Source: Lachnospiraceae bacterium UBA1753 (GTDB lineage: Bacteria; Bacillota; Clostridia; Lachnospirales; Lachnospiraceae). Taken from it: DNA of 12,581 bases. The notes below the pieces were generated by a model that was not told the DNA's origin, did no database searches, and worked only from the letters and a program-made list of their open reading frames with translations. Within the stretch, counting starts at the first letter, position 1, and each line of letters begins with the position of its first letter. Location of the stretch: contig DCHL01000117.1 of assembly GCA_002317595.1 (NCBI GenBank), forward strand, positions 1 through 12,581, read 5' to 3'. Positions 7,134-12,581 of the stretch are shown piece by piece. The translations under genes were made by a program, and so were the position numbers.

Positions 7134-9428
7134 ATGGCAACTACAAAAAAGCATTCTGGACAATTAGTTTTCGGACTTGATATCGGTACAAGGAGCATCG
7201 TTGGTACAGTTGGATACCTCGAAGGAGAGGCATTCCATATTATCGCTCAGCATGTGAAGGAGCATGAGAGCCGCTCGATGCTTGATGGACAGATTCATGA
7301 TATTGCAGCGGTTGGGCAGACAATTACAGAGGTCAAGACGGCGCTTGAGGAGATGCTTGGCAGACCTCTTAAGGAAGTATGTATAGCAGCAGCCGGACGT
7401 GTTCTTAAGACAATTGATGTGACTGCCGAGCAGACGTTTGAGGAAGATGTCACAATCACCCAGGAGATGATTTATTCCCTGGATCTTCTTGGCGTTGAGA
7501 AGGCATATGACAGGCTTCTTGAAGAGAATAATATCTCGGATACTAAGTTTTACTGTGTTGGATATACCGTAGTCAGATATATGCTTAACGGAAATCCAAT
7601 CGGTAACCTTGAGAATCACAAGGCAAGGACGATTTCCTCTGAACTAATCGCCACATTCCTTCCTGATGATGTTGTCGATGGTCTGTACAAGGCAGTTCAG
7701 ATGGCAGGACTTCAGGTTGCGAACCTGACACTTGAGCCTATTGCAGCAATCCAGGTAGCTATTCCTGTTAATTTCCGTATGCTTAATATCGCACTTGTGG
7801 ATGTTGGCGCAGGAACAAGCGATATCTGTATTACCAAGGATGGAAGCATTATCGCCTATGGTATGATTCCTACAGCAGGAGACAGGCTTACAGAGACCAT
7901 AGCCCAGGCGCTCCTGGTTGATTTTGCACAGGCTGAAAAAATAAAGATTGCAGCTGGTGGCAAGAGTGCGTCAATTGGCTACAAGGATATTATGGGGCTG
8001 CCTCAGAAGATTACACCTGCTGGTGTGAAAAAGATTATTGAGCCTGTTGTTTCTTCAATGGCAAAGGAAGTTGCTGCCAAAATGAAGGAACTCAACGGAG
8101 GGAAGTCTGTTTCGGCTGTGTTCGTGGTTGGCGGAGGCGGCAAGATTTCGGGATATACCCAGGCTCTTGCCAAGGAGCTTGGCATTGTGAAGGAGAGAGT
8201 TGCGCTAAGAGGCGAGGAAGTAATGGGTAATATCATCTTTGACTGCCCTGGCGGAAAGAAGGACTCGCTCTTTGTCACACCTATTGGCATCTGTCTTAAT
8301 TTTTATGACCAGAAGAATAATTTTATTTTCGTATCCTTCAATGGTGAGAGAATAAAGCTTTACGATAATTCGCATCTCCTTGTTGTAGATGCTGCCATGC
8401 AGGCAGGCTTTCCCAATGAGAACCTGTTCCCAAGAAGAGGAGCCCAGCTTTCATACACTGTCAATGGTAAGCAGAAGGTTCTCCGCGGTGAGCCGGGAGA
8501 GACTGCTGTCATCACAGTTAACGGTGCTGATGCCGATATCAATACTCCAATCGCAGCCGGTGATAAAATTATCGTTAAGGAGTCAACAGCAGGTGCTGCA
8601 GGTCACATGAGTATTGGACAGCTTCCTGAGTATGACAGTACAATCACAGTTGTTGTAAATGAAAAGAAGGTATATCTGCCAAAGTTTGCAGAGGTTAATG
8701 GTCAGCTCCAGTCTGCTTATTATGATATTCAGGATGGCGACGATATCAAGATGCTGTCCTACTACACAGTTCAGCAGATAATTGAGTTTATGGATGTCAT
8801 TCTCAAGGAAGATATGAATATCTATGTCAACAACAAGCGTGTTGGCCGGGATGAGAAGGTATATGAGAACTTTGACGTGATCTGGACAATGGAAGAGCAG
8901 AAACTGTCAGATTATGATTATGATGCAGCAATTACTGCACAGAAGTTTGAGAACCTTCCTGATGGGGAAGATGGTGATGTGGAAGACGCACACCTTCCTG
9001 AAGATATGCAGGACATGGTTTCAAAGCCAGGACCTCAGATAAAATGGGTTAAGGGACCTGGTGGACAGCTGATGCCTGTTCCGGCAGGCGGCGCTCCTGC
9101 AACTGATTCAAAGGCGATGCAGCCTGCGTATGAAGGCACAAAGCTTACTGTTATGGTAAATAATGAACCAGTGGAACTGACTGGCAAGGACAGCTATGTG
9201 TTCGTGGATATTTTTGACAAGATTGATTTCGACCTCAAGCAGGCACCGACTGGATGCATTGTGTCCACTGTCAGGAACGGCTTCAGGGCCGAGTATTCTG
9301 AAAAAATAAACAGCGGAGATATTCTCGAGGTCAAGTGGATTGACGGCTATTCACAGCTGCCGCCGTTCCCTCCCAAGGAGGAGCCTGTAGAGGAAGCTCC
9401 CGCTGGAGAAAATGGAGATACAGAATAA
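7134..9428 (+). CDS. FtsA-like actin-fold ATPase with long C-terminal extension
   Basis: A 764-residue protein, much longer than the roughly 420 residues of canonical FtsA. The first ~395 residues are an FtsA/PilM-type actin fold: phosphate-1 loop FGLDIGTRSIVG (13-24, Asp16), a 1C-like insertion with LEEMLGRPLKEVCIAAAGR, phosphate-2 loop VDVGAGTSD (222-230), and adenosine motif VVGGGGKISG (331-340). Residues about 400-764 are an extension with several short beta-rich segments: AVITVNG...GDKIIV near 458-480, TITVVVNEKKVYL from 503, and KLTVMVNNEPVEL from 670. An acidic, Pro/Gly-rich linker lies near 600-668 and an acidic tail ends the protein. No membrane-targeting amphipathic helix or transmembrane segment is evident at the end. 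The next gene starts within its stop (TAATG). A cell-division or envelope role is inferred from the fold; its partner is unknown. Confidence 0.8.
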   Translation: MATTKKHSGQLVFGLDIGTRSIVGTVGYLEGEAFHIIAQHVKEHESRSMLDGQIHDIAAVGQTITEVKTALEEMLGRPLKEVCIAAAGRVLKTIDVTAEQTFEEDVTITQEMIYSLDLLGVEKAYDRLLEENNISDTKFYCVGYTVVRYMLNGNPIGNLENHKARTISSELIATFLPDDVVDGLYKAVQMAGLQVANLTLEPIAAIQVAIPVNFRMLNIALVDVGAGTSDICITKDGSIIAYGMIPTAGDRLTETIAQALLVDFAQAEKIKIAAGGKSASIGYKDIMGLPQKITPAGVKKIIEPVVSSMAKEVAAKMKELNGGKSVSAVFVVGGGGKISGYTQALAKELGIVKERVALRGEEVMGNIIFDCPGGKKDSLFVTPIGICLNFYDQKNNFIFVSFNGERIKLYDNSHLLVVDAAMQAGFPNENLFPRRGAQLSYTVNGKQKVLRGEPGETAVITVNGADADINTPIAAGDKIIVKESTAGAAGHMSIGQLPEYDSTITVVVNEKKVYLPKFAEVNGQLQSAYYDIQDGDDIKMLSYYTVQQIIEFMDVILKEDMNIYVNNKRVGRDEKVYENFDVIWTMEEQKLSDYDYDAAITAQKFENLPDGEDGDVEDAHLPEDMQDMVSKPGPQIKWVKGPGGQLMPVPAGGAPATDSKAMQPAYEGTKLTVMVNNEPVELTGKDSYVFVDIFDKIDFDLKQAPTGCIVSTVRNGFRAEYSEKINSGDILEVKWIDGYSQLPPFPPKEEPVEEAPAGENGDTE

Positions 9429-10225
9429 TGGAACTTTGCAGTATTGCAAGCGGAAGTAACGGCAACTGCATATATACAGGTGATGCCAACACGCATCTGC
9501 TGATTGATGCAGGCATAAGCGGAAAGCGTATTGAAGCCGGACTCAACAACATAGAGCTTAAGTCGTCAGAGATAAGCGGTATTCTTGTTACTCATGAGCA
9601 TTCGGACCACATCAGTGGCCTTGGCGTCATGGCAAGGAGATATGGAATTCCGATATATGCGACGGCGGGAACAATTGACTATATAAAATACTGTTCATCG
9701 GCTGGAAAAATTGACGAGTCATTATTCAATGTGGTTCGGGAGGACGAGGAATTTACCATTGGAACATTGACGGTGAGGCCGATACATGTGTCCCACGATG
9801 CAGCGCAGCCGGTGGCATACAGAGTCAGCGACGGAAAAAATGATGTTGCAGTAATGACGGATTTGGGATATTTTGATGATTATATTGTTGAGAATATCAG
9901 CGGTCTTGATATACTACTTCTTGAGTCCAACCATGATATCAGGATGCTGGAGACGGGAAGCTACCCATATCATTTAAAGCAGAGGATACTTGGCAGACGC
10001 GGGCATCTGTCAAATGAGACTGCAGGAAAGCTGCTCTGCAGAGTTCTTCATGACAATATCAAGCATGTTTTTCTTGGACATCTGTCTGGGGAGAACAATT
10101 ACGATAAGCTTGCGTTTGAGACTGTTCGTATGGAAGTTGATATGGGAGATGTTCCATATAAATGTACTGATTTTGATCTCAGTATCGCATCGAGGTATGA
10201 GAGCAGCAAGAAGGTCAGTGTTTGA
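9428..10225 (+). CDS. YycJ/WalJ-type metallo-beta-lactamase-fold hydrolase
   Basis: A 265-residue metal-dependent hydrolase. It opens with ELCSIASGSNGNCIY, typical of the YycJ/WalJ group. The metal-binding HxHxDH motif is HEHSDH (56-61). Further metal or substrate residues are in HVSHDAAQP, the Asp of MTDLGY, the ESNHDIRML segment and the final FLGHLSGENN histidine. The YPYHLKQRILGRRGHLSN stretch is also characteristic of this group. In other Firmicutes WalJ is linked genetically to the WalRK envelope-stress system and to coordinating division with replication; its substrate is uncertain, possibly a nucleic acid. Here it is not next to walRK but is coupled to the FtsA-like gene by a 1-nt overlap. 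No signal peptide is visible, so it should be cytosolic. Confidence 0.9.
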   Translation: MELCSIASGSNGNCIYTGDANTHLLIDAGISGKRIEAGLNNIELKSSEISGILVTHEHSDHISGLGVMARRYGIPIYATAGTIDYIKYCSSAGKIDESLFNVVREDEEFTIGTLTVRPIHVSHDAAQPVAYRVSDGKNDVAVMTDLGYFDDYIVENISGLDILLLESNHDIRMLETGSYPYHLKQRILGRRGHLSNETAGKLLCRVLHDNIKHVFLGHLSGENNYDKLAFETVRMEVDMGDVPYKCTDFDLSIASRYESSKKVSV

Positions 10226-10240
10226 TATAGGTATTAAGTG

Positions 10241-10254
10241 TTTTACACGTAAAA
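10241..10254. repeat. Short palindrome upstream of the ACT-domain gene
   Basis: TTTTAC (10241-10246) and GTAAAA (10249-10254) are perfect inverted arms around a 2-nt centre. It sits in the 57-bp gap between the hydrolase and the ACT gene, 28 nt before the ACT start codon. The form suits a dimeric repressor site more than a terminator, because the centre is too short for a stable loop. I see no convincing promoter with it. Confidence 0.4.
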
Positions 10255-10282
10255 TATACAATTTTTTGAAAGAGGTTTGATT

Positions 10283-10555
10283 ATGAAAAAAACGATTATC
10301 ACAGTAGTAGGCAAGGACACGGTAGGTATCATTGCAAAGGTATGTACTTATCTTGCAGAGAACAAAATCAATATCCTTGATATTTCACAGACTATCGTCA
10401 GTGGTTACTTCAACATGATGATGGTAGTTGACAGGGAAGGCGCAACCAAGCATTTTCAGGAGATTTCACATGACCTTGAGAAGGTTGGCGAGGAAATCGG
10501 CGTAGTAATCAAGTGTCAGAGAGAAGATATTTTTGACATGATGCACAGAATCTAA
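10283..10555 (+). CDS. ACT-domain protein, UPF0237 family
   Basis: A 90-residue stand-alone ACT domain. The start TIITVVGKDTVGIIAKV, the AENKINILDISQTIV loop-helix and the strand YFNMMMVVD are classic for this family, which resembles half of the GcvR regulator. ACT domains usually bind amino acids and dimerise; neither ligand nor partner is known for this group. The ATG at 10283 is preferred because AGAGG (10271-10275) lies 7 nt upstream; an in-frame TTG at 10277 is too close to it. The gene is followed after 30 nt by a UPF0210 gene, and the same two families also occur side by side in streptococci, which suggests a joint function. Confidence 0.92.
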   Translation: MKKTIITVVGKDTVGIIAKVCTYLAENKINILDISQTIVSGYFNMMMVVDREGATKHFQEISHDLEKVGEEIGVVIKCQREDIFDMMHRI

Positions 10556-10572
10556 TCGCGCATACCAAATAC

Positions 10573-10577
10573 GGAGG
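10573..10577 (+). promoter_or_regulatory. Ribosome binding site that supports a TTG start
   Basis: GGAGG lies 8 nt before a TTG at 10586 and 17 nt before the first in-frame ATG at 10595. The spacing favours TTG as the initiator of the UPF0210 gene. Confidence 0.7.
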
Positions 10578-10585
10578 AATTAGCT

Positions 10586-11950
10586 TTGATTAACATGAGT
10601 GAGGTCATTGAGACCAACGAAATGATAGAGAAGGAGAATCTGGATGTAAGAACGATTACACTCGGCATCAGCCTGCTTGACTGTATCGATTCTGATTTGG
10701 AGACTCTGAAGAAAAATATTTTTGACAAAATTACAACTACAGCAAAGGATCTTGTAAAGGTTGGACAGGATATTGAGGCTGAGTATGGTATTCCCATTGT
10801 AAATAAGAGAATATCCGTCACTCCCATAGCTCTTGTCGGTGGCGCTGCATGTAAGAAGCCTGAAGATTTTGTTGAGCTTGCAAAGGTTCTTGATGAGGCT
10901 GCAAAGACAGTTGGTGTAAACCTCATCGGCGGATATTCTGCTCTGGTTTCAAAGGGCACTACTTCAGCGGATGAACTTCTTATCCGCTCAATTCCAATGG
11001 CGCTTAAGAACACTGAGAGAGTCTGCAGTTCAGTTAACCTTGGTTCTACTAAGACCGGTATCAATATGGATGCAGTCAGGCTTCTTGGTGAGATTATCAA
11101 GGAGACCGCTGAGATTGATAAGGAAAACGACTCAATGGCGTGCATGAAGCTTGTAGTGTTCTGCAATGCCCCTGATGATAATCCGTTCATGGCAGGTGCA
11201 TTCCATGGTGTCACTGAAGCAGATGCCATCATCAATGTCGGTGTTTCTGGACCCGGTGTTGTTAAGACTGCACTTCAGAAGGTCAGAGGAGAGAGCTTTG
11301 AGGTTCTCTGTGAGACAATTAAGAAAACGGCCTTCAAGGTCACACGTGTTGGACAGCTCGTTGCAAAGGAAGCTTCTCAGCGTCTCTCAATTCCCTTTGG
11401 TATTGTTGACCTGTCGCTGGCTCCTACACCTGCAATTGGTGACTCTGTTGCAGACATTCTCTGTGAGATTGGTCTTGAGTATGCAGGCGCTCCTGGAACA
11501 ACTGCAGCACTTGCACTTCTTAATGACCAGGTAAAGAAGGGCGGAGTGATGGCTTCATCATATGTAGGTGGTCTTTCAGGTGCATTCATTCCTGTTTCGG
11601 AGGATCAGGGTATGATTGATGCTGTTAAGGCTGGCGCACTTACAATCGAGAAGCTTGAGGCGATGACCTGTGTTTGTTCAGTTGGTCTTGATATGATTGC
11701 TATTCCTGGAGATACAAGCTGCGCATCAATTTCAGGTATCATTGCAGATGAGATGGCTATCGGAATGGTTAACCAGAAGACTACCGCGGTAAGAATCATT
11801 CCGGCAATTGGAAAGGGAGTCGGTGAGACAGTGGAATTCGGTGGACTCTTTGGCTATGCTCCTATTATGCCAGTAAATAAGTTCTCCTGCGAGGCATTTA
11901 TCAGCAGGAAGGGTAGAATACCTGCTCCGATACACTCTTTCAAGAACTAG
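10586..11950 (+). CDS. UPF0210 family protein (PFL-like fold)
   Basis: A 454-residue member of UPF0210 (DUF711), a family with a glycyl-radical-enzyme-like barrel fold but no proven reaction. Family blocks are ENLDVRTITLGISLLDCID near the start, INKRIS-like IVNKRISVTPIAL, GVNLIGGYSALVSKG, then FCNAPDDNPFMAGAFHG, VGVSGPGVV, and the late GGVMASSYVGGLSGAFIPVSED stretch. The start is probably TTG at 10586, set by GGAGG 8 nt upstream; ATG at 10595 is the alternative and would remove three residues. It follows the UPF0237 ACT gene by 30 nt and is likely co-transcribed with it. The ACT protein may act as a regulatory partner, which is an inference from conserved pairing. I see no signal peptide or membrane segment. 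Confidence 0.93.
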   Translation: MINMSEVIETNEMIEKENLDVRTITLGISLLDCIDSDLETLKKNIFDKITTTAKDLVKVGQDIEAEYGIPIVNKRISVTPIALVGGAACKKPEDFVELAKVLDEAAKTVGVNLIGGYSALVSKGTTSADELLIRSIPMALKNTERVCSSVNLGSTKTGINMDAVRLLGEIIKETAEIDKENDSMACMKLVVFCNAPDDNPFMAGAFHGVTEADAIINVGVSGPGVVKTALQKVRGESFEVLCETIKKTAFKVTRVGQLVAKEASQRLSIPFGIVDLSLAPTPAIGDSVADILCEIGLEYAGAPGTTAALALLNDQVKKGGVMASSYVGGLSGAFIPVSEDQGMIDAVKAGALTIEKLEAMTCVCSVGLDMIAIPGDTSCASISGIIADEMAIGMVNQKTTAVRIIPAIGKGVGETVEFGGLFGYAPIMPVNKFSCEAFISRKGRIPAPIHSFKN

Positions 11951-11970
11951 AACCCCCCTGCGCAAGATAT

Positions 11971-12003
11971 TGTGGTTAACATAAAGCAGAACCGCATTAT
12001 TTT
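11971..12003 (+). terminator. Possible terminator after the UPF0210 gene
   Basis: TGTGGTT (11971-11977) can pair with AACCGCA (11990-11996), including one G-U pair, around a 12-nt loop. TTATTTT follows. The stem is short, so terminator activity is uncertain, but it is in the expected place before the strong promoter of the next gene. Confidence 0.4.
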
Positions 12004-12025
12004 GTGAAAAAATAGAGAATAATGA

Positions 12026-12054
12026 TTTACAAATGAAAATAATGTGATTATAAT
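12026..12054 (+). promoter_or_regulatory. Strong sigma-A-type promoter of the repeat-protein gene
   Basis: TTTACA (12026-12031) and a perfect TATAAT (12049-12054) are separated by 17 nt. Transcription would begin near 12061, giving a leader of about 40 nt that is T-rich and ends in a strong ribosome binding site. A-rich sequence lies upstream and may act as an UP element. Confidence 0.85.
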
Positions 12055-12062
12055 GTGAATAT
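12041..12062 (+). repeat. Tandem 11-bp direct repeat over the -10 region
   Basis: AATGTGATTAT (12041-12051) is followed directly by AATGTGAATAT (12052-12062), 10 of 11 bases identical. A partial third relative, AATGAAAAT, lies just upstream (12032-12040). The period is about one helical turn and the array covers the -10 box and likely start site. Confidence 0.5.
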
Positions 12063-12084
12063 ATTATTATTTTTTTTCAAACTC

Positions 12085-12092
12085 AAGGAGGG
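12085..12092 (+). promoter_or_regulatory. Strong ribosome binding site
   Basis: AAGGAGGG is close to a full anti-Shine-Dalgarno match and ends 9 nt before the ATG at 12102. It fixes the start of the secreted repeat protein. Confidence 0.9.
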
Positions 12093-12101
12093 TTATTTAT
12101 T

Positions 12102-12581
12102 ATGTTTAAGAAATTTGTTTCTATGGCACTTGTTGCAACTATGATCGTTGGCACACTTACATTCACAGCTTTCGGTCAGACAATCGCTGAGTTCCAGGCA
12201 TCTCAGATTGCTAAGGGCGTTGCTGAGAAGGAAGCTGGTCAGGCAGCATACGATGCATACCAGGCTAACCTTAAGGCATTCCAGGAGTCACAGATCGCTA
12301 AGGGCGCAGCTGAGAAGGCAGCAGGACAGGCTGCATACGATGCATATCAGGCAGATCTCAAGGCTTTCCAGGCTAAGCAGGCAGCTGATACTTCAGTAGC
12401 TGATTTCCAGGCTTCACAGGTTGCAGCTTCAGCAGTATACCAGGCTAACCTCAAGGCATTCCAGGAGTCACAGATTGCTAAGGGTGTTGCTGAGAGAGCA
12501 GCAGGACAGGCTCGTTACGATGCATACCAGGCAGACCTTGCAGCATTCCAGGCTGGACAGGTTGCTAAGGGAGTAGAGGCT
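12102..12581 (+). CDS. Secreted Ala/Gln-rich 29-residue-repeat protein (5' part)
   Basis: The frame is open for 160 codons and runs off the window; no family is recognised. Residues 1-25 form a signal peptide: basic FKK, a hydrophobic core, and a likely signal peptidase site after AFG (23-25), so the mature chain would start QTIAEF. From residue 31 the chain consists of 29-residue repeats rich in Ala, Gln, Lys and aromatic residues, with no Cys, Pro, Trp or His in the visible mature part. The pattern looks helical. No lipobox is seen; any cell-wall anchor would lie beyond the window. A consensus-like promoter, an AAGGAGGG site and a narrow codon set (for example Phe always TTC in the mature part) suggest high expression. 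A surface or matrix role is a guess from composition. Confidence 0.85.
   Translation, partial: MFKKFVSMALVATMIVGTLTFTAFGQTIAEFQASQIAKGVAEKEAGQAAYDAYQANLKAFQESQIAKGAAEKAAGQAAYDAYQADLKAFQAKQAADTSVADFQASQVAASAVYQANLKAFQESQIAKGVAERAAGQARYDAYQADLAAFQAGQVAKGVEA
12192..12581 (+). repeat. Coding tandem repeat, 87-bp unit
   Basis: Units begin at each FQ pair: 12192-12278 (residues 31-59), 12279-12365 (60-88), 12366-12458 (89-119, a divergent 31-residue unit with a second internal FQ at 102), 12459-12545 (120-148), and a partial unit from 12546. Full regular units follow FQxSQIAKGxAExxAGQA, then xYDAYQAxLxA. The array continues past the window edge. Confidence 0.9.

Noticed and set aside
10260..10274. 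A sequence resembling the CodY box (AATTTTTTGAAAGAG) just before the ACT gene.
   Set aside because: It has four mismatches to the 15-bp consensus and overlaps the ribosome binding site; such matches are common in AT-rich DNA.
10226..10282. A promoter for the ACT gene (TTGATA at 10222 or TTTACA at 10242 as -35).
   Set aside because: Neither has an acceptable -10 hexamer at 16-18 nt; the pair may be transcribed from upstream.
10552..11235. A 227-codon open frame on the - strand within the UPF0210 gene.
   Set aside because: It is antisense to a well-conserved family protein, is Ser-rich as expected for a shadow of this codon usage, and lacks a recognisable domain or ribosome binding site.
12148..12399. 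An 83-codon + strand open frame starting inside the repeat-protein gene.
   Set aside because: It is an alternate frame of the repeat DNA, kept open by the repeat composition. The frame from 12102 has the ribosome binding site, signal peptide and regular peptide repeat.
12192..12581. A CRISPR array or non-coding satellite as the explanation for the 87-bp repeat.
   Set aside because: There are no short identical direct repeats with unique spacers, the period is a multiple of three, and differences between aligned copies fall largely at third codon positions.

Overview
The window looks like a stretch of the chromosome of a clostridial Firmicute, most probably a member of the Lachnospiraceae (Butyrivibrio/Pseudobutyrivibrio-like). 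The signs are moderate GC, strong GGAGG ribosome binding sites, a Pol I that has lost the proofreading motif, an FtsA-like gene next to a YycJ/WalJ-type hydrolase, and an ACT/UPF0210 pair. The genus is an inference; no 16S or other diagnostic marker is present. All protein genes read on the + strand and only two tRNA genes lie on the - strand.

Layout. (1) 1-3134 is the end of a tightly coupled operon: the 3' part of hisF, then ung, a divergent lysA and a SpoU/TrmH-family RNA methyltransferase, with junction overlaps of 13, 8 and 1 nt. It ends at a strong hairpin (3139-3182) that also works as the terminator of the opposing tRNA unit. (2) 3185-3390 on the - strand holds tRNA-Gly(CCC) and tRNA-Leu(CAA) behind a near-consensus promoter. 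(3) 3437-10225 is a second operon: a small tail-anchored zinc-finger (anti-sigma-like) protein, polA, coaE, a 764-residue FtsA-like ATPase with a very long C-terminal extension, and a YycJ/WalJ-type metallo-hydrolase. This groups replication/repair, CoA synthesis and cell division or envelope functions. (4) 10283-11950 holds a conserved pair of unknown function, a UPF0237 ACT-domain protein and a UPF0210 (PFL-like) protein; the latter appears to start at TTG. (5) 11951-12101 is a 151-bp intergenic region with a possible terminator, a textbook promoter overlapped by a tandem 11-bp repeat, and a very strong ribosome binding site. (6) 12102 to the window end is the 5' part of a secreted, Ala/Gln-rich protein built of 29-residue repeats.

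Most of the window is ordinary housekeeping DNA. The most unusual item is the exported repeat protein at the right end. It has a signal peptide, an apparently helical 29-residue repeat with a two-unit alternation, copies that differ mainly at synonymous positions, and high-expression signals. I cannot assign it to a known family. Secondary points of interest are the FtsA-like protein with its beta-rich extension, the orphan anti-sigma-like gene in front of polA, and the ACT/UPF0210 module.
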